From NCBI GenBank assembly GCA_031761405.1, contig JASEVX010000003.1, forward strand, positions 146,831,527 through 146,895,526: a stretch of 64,000 nucleotides of DNA. Direction: 5' to 3'. Shown piece by piece: positions 32,905 through 43,030 of this stretch. Both the position numbers and the translations under genes were made by a program. Each line of letters begins with the position of its first letter. Within the stretch, counting starts at the first letter, position 1. A model generated the notes under the pieces. It worked only from the letters and a program-made list of their open reading frames with translations, was not told where the DNA came from and made no database searches. Source of the DNA: Serripes groenlandicus. Lineage: Eukaryota > Mollusca > Bivalvia > Cardiida > Cardiidae.

Positions 32905-34255
32905 ATCGTCAAATTGATTCAATTCAATTCAATTTTATTCGGCAAATTCAGCATTACACGCCTTTGTCCAATATAAAATTAAACAGTGAACACATATGGT
33001 AAAAAAAAAGAAAACATACAAAACATAAAAACAATACGTACAAATATTACGATAAAACTGATAATTCGATTTTATGATCATATATTACAACCTGGTATAA
33101 TATTAACTGGCAGTATATCATGTTGTAATAGCATTCTGTTATTGTTCATTAAAGAGATTAAATGCATCTCGTAATTACTTGGCAATTTTATATATAATTT
33201 TGTTCTGATAAGAAGATATTGACAAAAAGTTGAACATTCGTCCATGGTAATTTTCCAAAATAATTAGTTCAATTAGAGAAGAATAAAAAGGTCAGCAAAG
33301 TAAAAAAATATATTCCGATTCCACTTGGTTACTATTACATACATTACAAATACAATTACATCTGTCAATACTAGAATATCTCCCCATTTCAATATTTAAT
33401 AAATGCGAACATAATCTAAAAGAACTAAATTGTTTTCTTAAAGTATCATTTTGAATAAGATCACTGTATTTTTTAAAAACCAAATATTGTTTTAAATTTC
33501 CTATAGTTATCCAATTTCGAAGAAGAGTATGCAAGGAAGTATTCCAACTTTGAATAAATTAGTCTTTAAATCGCTGTTAAAATAAATGTAGATAATTTAC
33601 ATTTTTGTCAAACTAATTCCAAACATTACCAAAACCAAGATCATCTAATAGGGATTTTACTCTCATAGCCCAGCATTTGTCATTGTTACTATTGCATTGT
33701 TCATTAAATATATAAAACATAATAGAGTTGTCATTGTTCATAATCTTAAACCAGCATTTAGTTCTCTTTAACAGAACAAATCAGGGGTAAATTTTGTTTT
33801 AAGAATGAGTGTGCCGTCAATTAACCAGACTTCACACATTGCTATTCAATTAAGAAGGTGTTAAAAATACAGTGTATTATATGATAAAGGCAATCCCTGT
33901 TCTGTTTTATCAATTCGACGATAAATATATGATAACTTTTATTGTTCAGGTGTTAAAGATCTATTTCGAGAAGAAAGAACACCACGATATTTAAAATATA
34001 AATTCAATTTATTATTTTCATAAGAATCAAATTGTCATGAACGGGTCTTAGTCAAATCGTCGGAGGTATAAATCGTCAAACTGATAACAGAACAAAGCAG
34101 GGGTCAATTATAGTTGTTTAAAGAATGTTGTGCCGTCAATTAACCACACTTCACACATTGCTATGCAATTAAGAATGTGTTAAAAATACATTGTGTTATA
34201 TGATAAAGGCAATCGCTGTTCTGTTTTATCAATTCGACGATATATACGATTTGAC
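32850..34255 (+). repeat. tandem duplicate of a GTCAAATCGT-ended element
   Basis: Copy 2 (34051-34255) has inverted ends GTCAAATCGTCGGAGG and ATATATACGATTTGAC. Copy 1 starts at 32884 and ends near 33935 because an 850-bp LINE fragment is inserted in it. Shared interior: 'GTGCCGTCAATTAACCA', 'TTCACACATTGCTAT', 'GATAAAGGCAATC'. The flanking 'AACGGGTCT' is also shared, so the duplication included flank. Confidence 0.85.
32919..33768 (-). pseudogene. 5'-truncated LINE, 3' end only
   Basis: The minus-strand 3' tail is a short (TTGAA)n repeat at about 32919-32940. 33292-33534 encodes LRKQFSSFRLCSHLLNIEMG and CNCICNVCNSNQVESEYIF, the Cys-rich C-terminus of an invertebrate LINE RT protein. Further upstream another frame decodes KCWAMRVKSLLDDLGFGNVW, the segment that normally precedes it. 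A frame change separates them. The insertion point is visible because the neighbouring tandem copy lacks it: GAT-AACAGAAC at 34083-34092 is the empty site. Confidence 0.82.
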
Positions 34256-34455
34256 TGTTATTCGTCTTAAGTTAAAATGGTAAATAATACATAACATTTT
34301 GACTTGCAATTATGTAGCTGAAAAAAATAGTTGTCGGGCGTTTTTCAACTCTAAATTTACTAGAAACATTCAAAGAAACAAACAATTTATACAAACATAT
34401 ACACACAACACGTTTAACATATCTACAATAACAGAACAGAACAAAAAATAACTCG

Positions 34456-34660
34456 GTATTTAATGTACTGATGTATTTTTGTATAGATTGACTATGGATA
34501 CTCTAACTCCATAGTCATGAATATCCATAGTCAATCTATATAGGAATACAACACCTTAGTATGTAATGTACTCATGTATTATTGTATAGATAATGATTGA
34601 CTATGGATACTTTAACTCCATAGTCATGAATATCCATAGTCAATCTATACAGGAATACAA
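34456..34660. repeat. twin hairpins in a ~103-bp tandem repeat
   Basis: TATAGATTGACTATGGATA (34482-34500) pairs perfectly with TATCCATAGTCAATCTATA (34522-34540). A second copy (about 34585-34649) repeats the design with a 6-base insertion in the left arm. The loops carry 'ACTCCATAGTCATGAA', which can pair alternatively with the arms. Confidence 0.88.
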
Positions 34661-35011
34661 ACATTATGGCCAAACACCTCATTGAGAAGTCATGGAAATT
34701 CAGGGAGACATCTATATTGGATAGTTGTTGTTCGTGATTAACTGTTCTGATGATCTTCCAAATATGTTGCTAGTGTGAATTAATGTTCACGAACATCCAA
34801 CCGTTTAACGTTGAATGGTTTATCTGGGAAATCAGTGTCATCTTAGTATGTGTCTGCTTCTTGTTCATTGTCATCCAGATCAAGTAGTCAATCGAGTGTG
34901 AAGATTTTAAAAGATAGTCCTCGGAAGTTAACAATATTTTTGCGCATGCGCATTAACAGCAAATAACGATAACTCGTCAAGGGAAATAACCTAGTTTTGG
35001 GAAAGGTCTAT

Positions 35012-35393
35012 AAAGAGAGTGTAAAAAACGACAATTATGCGAAGAAGAAACGAATCGGGGCTTTTGTACAAAATTATTTCGTCCTTGACAATTTTAAATT
35101 TGTCATTAGATTCCCTACAGGCATTTTGCTTGCGATCTACATATTGTTATGCATCATTAACACAAGGGCGCTCGTCATTATATAATTCTAAAACACACTC
35201 TCTACATATAAAGAGAGTGTAAAGAATGACAACTATGCGAAGAAGAAACGAATCGGGTCTTTCTTACACAATTATTTCGTCCTTGACAATTTTAAATGTG
35301 TTAGAAGATTCCCTACACGCATTTTGCTTGCGATCTGCATATTGTTATACATCATTGACACAAGGGCGCTCATCATTATATAATTTTAAAACA
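35012..35393. repeat. 198-bp tandem pair with AGAGAGTGT ends
   Basis: 'AAAGAGAGTGTAAA' at 35012 and 35210 starts two units that match over ~185 bp ('GAAGAAGAAACGAATCGGG', 'ACAAGGGCGCTC'). Unit 1 ends in ACACACTCTCT, an inverted match to its own start. The short open frames here follow the repeat and have no conserved motif. Confidence 0.85.
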
Positions 35394-35689
35394 GGAGTAG
35401 ACTAATGATGGCAAGATTACTCATTTCCTGTTTATGATAATAATTAGTTGGCTGTGTATATGGTCAACCTACCTTAGAATGGAGATTGATCTTAAACAAT
35501 GAAAGGCTTTAATTATATTTCAATGAAGGACATTCACTTCGTTGATTAAACAACGCAAATGATACATTTACACTTGACCCCACCTCTGGTGTTCCAATAT
35601 GCTCTTTAGTTGGTAACTGTTTCTTTCAACTACTATAATGTAAGTGTTATGCATAACTGCAGTATGGATTTCCGGCGACATTGATGCGT

Positions 35690-36640
35690 TGCATCAACTT
35701 TCTCTAGTATGTATACTTTAATCACATCTGCAGTGGATGACGTTTCGGGAAAACAAGCCCCACCTCCTGACAGCCATAATTATGAACGGATCGGAATAGT
35801 TTGAATCATATTGACAGAGGGTCACCCAAGGAACATTTGTGCCAAACAATTATCTTATCTGACCAGTGCTTTTATACAATATTTTTTTTAGATTTTCACC
35901 ATAATATATTCATATAAGGAAAACAAACCCCGCCCCTATGCGGCCACGATTTTCAACAGATCGGAATAATTTGAAAAATCTCGAAAGAGGGTCACCAATG
36001 AACATTTAATCAATTTTCAATGTGCCTTTTCTTTTGGACAAGTATATTTCCTAAGTTGTTTTCACTGTATGACTAAGGAAACCAAGCATGCTCCCTGGCT
36101 GCCTTGTTTTTCAATGGTTAGGAATAATATGAACAATCTTTGTAGAGGGTCACACAAGGATTGTTTTTACAAATTACTTTTAAATTGGGCAGAAAACTTT
36201 TGGACAAGAAATTTATTTCAGTTTTTACAATAAATATATAAGGAAAGAAATAAGCTTCCCCTCTGGCGGCCGTGTTTTTAAACCGATCGGAGGGCCAGTC
36301 CTTTTGGACAAGAATATATATTTATTTAAGTTTCACTATAGACATATAAATTAGGAAAAAAGGTTCGCCCCGACGTCCACGCTTATCAACGGAACGGAAT
36401 GATTTTAACAATCTTGGTAAAGAGTCTCACTAGGAACACGTGTGCTAAATGATTTTCTGTACTTTTGGACGAGACGATTTTTAAAGTTTTGGCATTTCCC
36501 CCTTTTCTGATTCCGCAGCAACCAACGTTTTGCATGGTATTAAATTATTTGAAATACTTTGAAAAGGGACCACCTTAGTAAAATTCCTGTGAAATTATTT
36601 TGAATACGGTTCATTGGTTTAGAATAATTTGTTTGTAGAA
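35690..36640 (+). repeat. degenerate tandem repeat, 'AAGGAAAACAARCCCCRCC'
   Basis: Units near 35738, 35915, 36073, 36238 and 36351 begin with 'AAGGAAAACAA' variants, followed by a CGGCC-type word, 'GATCGGAATAATTTGAA' and 'AGAGGGTCACC'. Period about 110-180 bp. Non-coding. Confidence 0.65.
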
Positions 36641-38054
36641 AAAATAGTAAATATATTATGTATCAAAACCAGTCATAACTTCTGATGCAATTTAAACCAT
36701 TTACATTATGATAAAGTACTGTTTTAATAAATGGAAATTAAATTGATTGGACAATACCTTGACAAATGGCACATCCAAAATGAGGATGATTCAATTAGTG
36801 ATTGAGTAGAACATGCAAATCCGAGTTAATACTACAGAGTACTACATATACTACAGGTCAATGGGCATCTGTTGTCGGAACAGTGCTATACAGGCGATCA
36901 TATATATAAAGTCAAAGAATCTGTATGATTTTAAGAAACTTTTCAATAAAATACAAATTTTATTCTGATAAGGAAACGAACAACTGAAATTCAATTAAAA
37001 ACTTGAAATTGATGTCATCATCACCTGCTCATTTTAGTTATCAGACTAACTATGACGGTTAAGTTTTTACAGTAGATCTTTTGCATAGGTAACGCCCTGC
37101 AAGCCGTGAAAAAAACAATTAAATCCATTGAGAGAGCAGTTTGTATCGATACCAAAAGTAGCATATAGATTTGTTGAATTTGGATAGAATTAATACATTC
37201 CAAAAGCACACCATTTTCCTTCATCTTCTTCCATAATAAAAGGTTGTTTGATGATTTTTAAAATTGTTTTGTTGTTTTTTAAAAAATACATGTTATATAA
37301 TTTGTAGTTTTATGGCATCAGTATTAGACTGTACATGTAGTTAGTCAATCAGAAATCACACTTAAGAAGAAACACATTTACCACCACTTGAAAATCTACC
37401 TTAAGTAATTGGTGACCCAATCAGCCTATGCCTCCGTGGAGACTAATCAGGCTTTCACTGTTTGCCAATACGTCACTCTGCGGAGTAATTATAATCACAA
37501 TGGTGTATTCCGATCTGATTTTTCATTAATTTTAAATCGTTGAAGGCTGGTCTTCATGTAGTGTTGTGTCTAACTTTTTTGTATTCAGAAAGTTAAGATT
37601 ATGTTGCATTTTTTCTCAGACAGTTAAAATTTAATTAATAAAAACCGTTGACAAATCATGATTTTAGTGTATTTTTCTGTTTCTGCTATGATGTAAATGT
37701 ATAAATAGTTTACCATTTCACATGTATGATAATAAAATCAAACTTGGAAAAATTTAAATAAAAAAACAATTATGTGAACAGATGTACCATTAAAAAACAG
37801 TTGAGAAAACACTGTTAGAAAATGAATATTGCAGAATTTGATTACCAAATTCCATGTTTGACTCAATACGTTCATACTTCTTACTTCTTCAGTTTGAATG
37901 GCTTAAAAAATAACAATGAGATAACCATTGTTATCGATACAACTGTAGAATCATTAAACAAAAAATATACATTAGTGTATGTGATTTTCTGCAAGGTCTA
38001 GCTGAAAATTTGAAAATAGTGCGCTCAAAGGAGGAGTTGATATATATGAAAACG
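36641..38054. other. unassigned AT-rich DNA
   Basis: No gene or repeat family recognised in ~1.4 kb; only short frames without motifs. Confidence 0.45.
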
Positions 38055-38520
38055 TTAACCATTTCCTTCGATAGGTTTTGATTGTATTTTATAAAGGTTT
38101 CGTGTTAATCTGGGGTGCATATTCTTTCCTCGGATAGTTTCAAAATCAAAGACTACAATATATGTCTTTGAGAACATCCGAGAAAGATATTAGTTATACG
38201 CAAAAGTATGATGAATTATAAAAATAGTTACAAACATTGTGACAAATAGAAAATAGTCGTCTGGTGCAGCGGAACTCCTGTGATTTGTTTGCTTTATTAG
38301 TGTTTTACGCCTCTTCCAACATTATCTAAGTTTTATCACAGACGACATTATTCATGATACATTGGTAAAACAACCAGTTCTAGGCTAGGAAATATGCCTT
38401 GCCCATGGGCACCCAACCATGACGGCCTCAAGCGGTAATCGATCCATAAACGATGCCCTGCTCCAAATTCCTTCGTTATCCACGGCTGATTCTTAAAACG
38501 CATGTGAAGGAAAGGGTATA
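38055..38520. mobile_element. possible expanded family A MITE relic
   Basis: 'GTTAACCATTTCCTTCGATA' at the left and 'ATGTGAAGGAAAGGGTATAA' at the right resemble family A ends, with 'AATAGTCGTCTGGTGCAGCG' inside. The interior carries unrelated sequence, including a SINE-like patch (38400-38480, 'CGGTAATCGATCC'). Confidence 0.4.
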
Positions 38521-38604
38521 AGTGTCACAACATATATCAATCAATTGTTAGTAGTGTTTTGAGCTGATTTAAGTTATCTAAATAAATGTGTTTTCTAACT
38601 GTCA

Positions 38605-39190
38605 ACAAGATGGCCATGAACACTCAGAATGCCGAACCTGAGTAAAGAGCTAATGACTGAGATTTCTACAACCCATTTCCAAATTTGACCCAATATTTTT
38701 ATAGAGACAAATGATCCTACTACTAAACAAGGAGTTCGGATACATGGTGAATACTTCAGAACGTTTACAAGGTTTCTCTAGGATTTCACCTGGTGATCTT
38801 GCTTTTGATCCGACGTGATTCCATTACAATACGTGAGGGAGAGATGATATCAACAAATGGTTAAAATTTCACGACAATTCAAAAGGCCGTCCAAATATAC
38901 TTTGTTATAAACCGAAATGGAAGAAAATAACAATGTGTTGTAAATGTTTGACATTTTGAACTCAAGTTCTAGGGTCACAGGTTTATTTCCCTAAATTTGA
39001 CCTATCGACTAAGCGTTTGACCCTTTGTGACCCTTCTTTAAACTTGACCGCTGTGTGAAGGAGCTGTATCGATTGGATATATAGATTCTTGAGTGGTCAC
39101 ATAATATATTTAGACGACATAGGATGGACACAGCGCATTTCAAATAGCCTACTCTAATTAAGCACTTCGTGCTCAGCTGATGCTTTATAT
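38605..39190 (+). repeat. 'GACC'-rich tandem-repeat element
   Basis: Starts 'AACAAGATGGCCATGAACAC' and ends 'AGCACTTCGTGCTCAGCTGA'. The interior has 'CACCTGGTGATCTTGC', 'TTTGACCTATCGACTAAGC' and 'TTTGACCCTTTGTGACCC', the vocabulary of the 8.1-9.6 kb element. Strongly decayed. Confidence 0.6.
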
Positions 39191-39378
39191 GTGATTCACA
39201 TTGTCGCATACATTAAGAAGATTTGTGGTGGATAAAATTATTGTACGAGAACATATCTCTGCTGTTTTATCATGTGAATGACATGGATGTATATTCATGC
39301 GTGGTGCATTCAGATTTACATATCACACAAGTCGTAAGGTTGTTGGTAATCCGAACATTTATCTGATAGATCTCTTAG

Positions 39379-39575
39379 CGCCAGTAAAAGGATACAGAAT
39401 ATCTCTGACAAGATAACACAGTCAATGAACTCTGAAATAATGTTTAATCGTAATCAATTGCTACAATTAGCGAACATAAAACATTGTCATTTCGAAAGCC
39501 GGAAATAGGAACAAGGGAGACTACTCCCGTAACATTATAACAATAGTACAAACCAGCAGTTACTGCATACTGGCG
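39379..39575 (-). repeat. 3' LTR (left on plus strand)
   Basis: 197 bp, from CGCCAGTA to TACTGGCG, an 8-bp inverted terminal pair in place of the usual TG..CA. On the minus strand it carries ATTAAA, a possible polyadenylation signal variant. Nearly identical to 45050-45245. Confidence 0.92.
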
Positions 39576-39611
39576 TGATTTCTTCTTCTTTTTGCCTTCC
39601 TTTTTTTTTTT
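39576..39611 (-). other. polypurine tract
   Basis: Reads AAAAAGAAGAAGAAATCA on the minus strand directly before the 3' LTR, preceded by an A-rich run with GGAAGG. This is the expected place for second-strand priming. Confidence 0.75.
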
Positions 39612-39992
39612 TGAAAACACTTAGGTAACTGATTATTTTTCCTATTGAAAACAATACAAGATAATAGTACAACTGTTAATTATAACTGAAATTAAAATAC
39701 AGTCTTATACAAGTTATGAATCAGATATTATACTGCAGTATAGCAAAGACTAACAATGTAAAACTTATGTTCAGCAAGAAAGCACATTAGACAAATAATT
39801 GAAACAATTCAAAACTTGCAATTTAGTGTATAACTATATACGTGTAAACAGAGTTTGACAAAACAATAATTGTTAATTGTTAATTTAACAAGTTGTAAGT
39901 TACTGTAAGAACATCCTTAAAATTGTCTTTTTCATTAAACTACAACAACAGTCTGTATTGGCAACCTATATTATAAATCTTTCACGTTTAAG

Positions 39993-40946
39993 CTATGTCT
40001 CATAGTCTTGTAAGTACTTTGGAGGTTTACGATTACGTTTTGGTCTATCACATTGCATTAAATCACTGCTGTTAGGTAGCTGTTCTGAATCACTGGCAAT
40101 GTTGCGATCAAATTGAACTGAACTATTAGTGCTGTCATTGTCACTTATAAACTCTCCCAGGAGAATCGGATAGTCGTCTTGGTTTGAATGTAAAACATGC
40201 GTATCAATAGTTTCAGCGGGTAGAGATAATTTGACTGGTATATCAACTGGAGCAGGTGGATGATAATCAGTTGGGGCGCGGATGTCATTATCATCGTCAC
40301 TATCGTTTAAGTCGATGTTTTGAGTTTGTAAAGAAGGCATGTCACATGGGACTCGAAAACATTCAGAAGTTTTTATTTTATATGACGTAGCGCGTAGCTG
40401 GTTGCCCGAGAACTTTTTTATGAAACACCATTCCCCATCAACTGAGACTACTAAATAGCGGCTACGAGCCTTGGATTTGTCGCGATCAGAATATACATAC
40501 ACTAAGTCACCAACCGTAATCTGAGATTGTTTAAGGGTCATGTCATTTTTGGCTTTAGAGAGCTCACTCTTTGGGTGATTCTTTATTCTCTGTCTATGTT
40601 GGTTAATGATTATGTCTCTATCTGACACTGGTAGCTGATCATGGGTGAATTGACTTCGTTGTGTCCACGATTCTCTGGCGGACAATCCCCTTTTACGGAT
40701 ACGCGAGTTTAAGCGCGCGATAGCAATTGCCAATTGAAAGTCTGAGACTGGTCCTCCTCCGGGTTCTTGGCGGAGAATCTCTTCTCCAAGTTCTCCAATG
40801 GCTCTTTCAGCAACAGGATTTTTGTTAATGTTTTTTACACGGCCAATCTCAATAGAAATACGAAGTTTTTTTAGCAAGTCATCATCTCTTAAGCTCACAA
40901 ATCCCGGTGCTGGGTCGACTCTGATTACTGCATGAGGGCCGTCCAA
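39993..40946 (-). CDS. retrotransposon integrase, C-terminal part
   Basis: Continues the integrase catalytic core in a different frame from the preceding ORF, with a 22-bp overlap. There is no true start: the first codon is TTG. D11 (IRVDPAPGF) and E47 ([14 protein letters not shown]) are separated by 35 residues, the D-35-E spacing of retroviral-type integrases. The first catalytic Asp lies in the upstream ORF. The C-terminal domain (about residues 150-215) has [20 protein letters not shown] and a GPY/F-like segment, usually involved in DNA binding or targeting. The tail is acidic and ends basic ([12 protein letters not shown]). The frame break lies inside the catalytic core and looks like a mutation, not programmed frameshifting. 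Confidence 0.88.
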   Translation of the reverse strand: MDGPHAVIRVDPAPGFVSLRDDDLLKKLRISIEIGRVKNINKNPVAERAIGELGEEILRQEPGGGPVSDFQLAIAIARLNSRIRKRGLSARESWTQRSQFTHDQLPVSDRDIIINQHRQRIKNHPKSELSKAKNDMTLKQSQITVGDLVYVYSDRDKSKARSRYLVVSVDGEWCFIKKFSGNQLRATSYKIKTSECFRVPCDMPSLQTQNIDLNDSDDDNDIRAPTDYHPPAPVDIPVKLSLPAETIDTHVLHSNQDDYPILLGEFISDNDSTNSSVQFDRNIASDSEQLPNSSDLMQCDRPKRNRKPPKYLQDYET

Positions 40947-42994
40947 CGGATGTAGGTCAATAACGCGATGCCATCTCGGAGTGTGTCACGTTTTTCATCT
41001 TTTATGATGCACGCGGTAGTAAACGAGGTTACAGTTTCACGAAGAACTAGTGTCAGTTGTCGATTGCGTTTAATAACGTCCGCAGCAAAGGAAACGCCGA
41101 CCATTTCGGGAGGATCTTCTGATGACTGTTTGATTAGGGTTTTCGGAAACTTTTGTAAGGAGGCACAAATGTGACACGATTCGCTTACTCGACTTATTAC
41201 TTTATTCATATCTAGTCCATAAAAGTGTCGTTTCATTACCAGCTGAAGTTGATGATTGGTTGGGTGGTCTAATTTAATATGAAGTGCTGTTGCAAGACCA
41301 TCGAGCACGGGTCGCGGAACCACAATAGCCTCTGTAGATGGTAAAAGCGGATCATTACGGCGCACAATTAAAACACCGTCTTTGGCAATGGAAACAACGT
41401 TTAGATATCTCTTTATATATTTGATGTTGGTAAGTTTCTTTGAAGGCCGAGTGCCTTGTTTAAGGTGGGCATGTGTGCGACGAAGATCTGGGCAATCTGA
41501 CTGAATGTCAGTCCATGCAGATCTAGTAGTAAATGGTAGACGTGTCATATTATCAACGACATCTTGGACATTTATTGACCTTACAACTGAGTCTTCGGTT
41601 TGTATAATAAAACAGCAGATCTGACATCGTGGTTCATTGCAGTCTGGTTCATTTCGACTAGAGAAATCTGACGGAACATTTGCAGAGCCTGCAAGATGTC
41701 TAACATTTACTTGATATCTACTGACAGTGGATAAGAATGACGTGACACGTGGACTGGCTGAGAACTCTCCGCGACACAGCTTTTCTATGGATTGAACACA
41801 TGGCTGGCTGTCAGTTAAAACACATGCTTGGAGTTTTGATTGAATGATGAATGGACTAAAATGCTTTACTGCGGCTGCGATACACAATGCCTCTATCTCG
41901 CAAGGTAGCCAAGTCACCTGATGTTTTCTCAATTTTGCACTGAAAAACCCAGCTAGCTGTAATTTATCTTTCCGCGTTACATATAATGTCGCCCCGATTC
42001 CATGTTTGGTGACAGAGCCATCAGTGACTATCCACAATTGGTCTGAAGGTCTAGGAAGAACAATATATTTGTGAGTAGCCAGGGCCATTTGTGCATCGGA
42101 GAAATGTTTGTACAAGTTATCAGTCCAAACTACTTTGTCATTTGACTGCTGGCCAGCTATCGCGTTGTCTAATGGAGATAATAACTGTGAACATCTCTGT
42201 AAAACACGGCCAAGTACTTTGTAAGCGCCTATAAAGGACCTCAAGCCACGTACAGTATCTGGAGGTGGACAGTTTGATAAAACCGCAATCCTGTGAGGGC
42301 TGGCAGTTAGACTTCCTTGTGACCAAATCCATCCAAGGATGGTTGTCGATTTTGGACAGATAATAGTCTTGGTAGGTGACAATCGTAGATTAGCTTGCTT
42401 TAATGCTCGAAGTACGCGTTTCCAATTTGCTAGCAGCTGTTCAGGTGAGTCAGCACCACAGTATAAATCATCTGCTAGCTTTGCTACGATACCGTCTTGA
42501 AGGCAATCACCAAGCACCCGGCACATGAGTTCTTCAAGGGCGGTTTCTGATCCCGGCATTCCCATAGCACATCTCGAATAAACTCTTACTCCGCGAAACG
42601 GTGTTGCTACCCCACAATACTTCATTGAGGACTTCGCTAGCGGTATTTGGTAAAATGCGCTGGTAAGATCTGATACAATGATGTATTTCCATTGTGCGAT
42701 GCTGCGCAGTGTCGAGTCCACATCGGGCATCAATGAAGGCTGAGGTTTGCTATACCGCCCAACATCCGCAAATGCAGTCACAAGTCGAAAACCGCCTTTA
42801 GGTTTCTTCACAAGGAAGGATGGGTTAAGGTATTCTGCTGTAATACCGATATCCTCTGGTCGTTGAAACACGCCTTGACTTTCAAGCTCATCAAATTTTT
42901 GTTGTAACTCGACAAGCTTGTCTCTAGCATATTGAGGTACCCTGCCCTTTCTTTGGGGGGGGGGGGGGGGGTTGCATTGAGCCCATGTTGACAT
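40925..42994 (-). CDS. retrotransposon reverse transcriptase-RNase H-integrase N-part
   Basis: Converts element RNA to DNA and begins the integrase. [15 protein letters not shown] (about 69-81), [12 protein letters not shown] with D109, and the active site [10 protein letters not shown] with D175-D176; the usual Y-x-DD reads L-A-D-D. RNase H: TDGS (D325), CEIEAL (E368), LTDSQP (D395) and SDFSSR (D443), all four acidic positions present. Integrase zinc-binding: H572-x4-H577 and C607-x2-C610. First integrase Asp: D639 (FAADVI). The frame then ends at residue 689 within the core. The N-terminus is read through a proline run encoded by a 17-base C tract. The Met at 42994 is simply the first in frame; the natural protein probably continues from Gag-protease. 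Confidence 0.93.
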   Translation of the reverse strand: MSTWAQCNPPPPPQRKGRVPQYARDKLVELQQKFDELESQGVFQRPEDIGITAEYLNPSFLVKKPKGGFRLVTAFADVGRYSKPQPSLMPDVDSTLRSIAQWKYIIVSDLTSAFYQIPLAKSSMKYCGVATPFRGVRVYSRCAMGMPGSETALEELMCRVLGDCLQDGIVAKLADDLYCGADSPEQLLANWKRVLRALKQANLRLSPTKTIICPKSTTILGWIWSQGSLTASPHRIAVLSNCPPPDTVRGLRSFIGAYKVLGRVLQRCSQLLSPLDNAIAGQQSNDKVVWTDNLYKHFSDAQMALATHKYIVLPRPSDQLWIVTDGSVTKHGIGATLYVTRKDKLQLAGFFSAKLRKHQVTWLPCEIEALCIAAAVKHFSPFIIQSKLQACVLTDSQPCVQSIEKLCRGEFSASPRVTSFLSTVSRYQVNVRHLAGSANVPSDFSSRNEPDCNEPRCQICCFIIQTEDSVVRSINVQDVVDNMTRLPFTTRSAWTDIQSDCPDLRRTHAHLKQGTRPSKKLTNIKYIKRYLNVVSIAKDGVLIVRRNDPLLPSTEAIVVPRPVLDGLATALHIKLDHPTNHQLQLVMKRHFYGLDMNKVISRVSESCHICASLQKFPKTLIKQSSEDPPEMVGVSFAADVIKRNRQLTLVLRETVTSFTTACIIKDEKRDTLRDGIALLTYIRWTALMQ
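42955..42971 (-). repeat. 17-base C/G homopolymer inside pol
   Basis: On the coding (minus) strand a run of 17 C encodes PPPPP and part of the flanking codons. Any length change of one or two bases shifts the frame of the downstream RT. Confidence 0.95.
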
Positions 42995-43030
42995 TTGCTT
43001 CGAAGGGGCCCATAGCGCCGTTATAACCCA

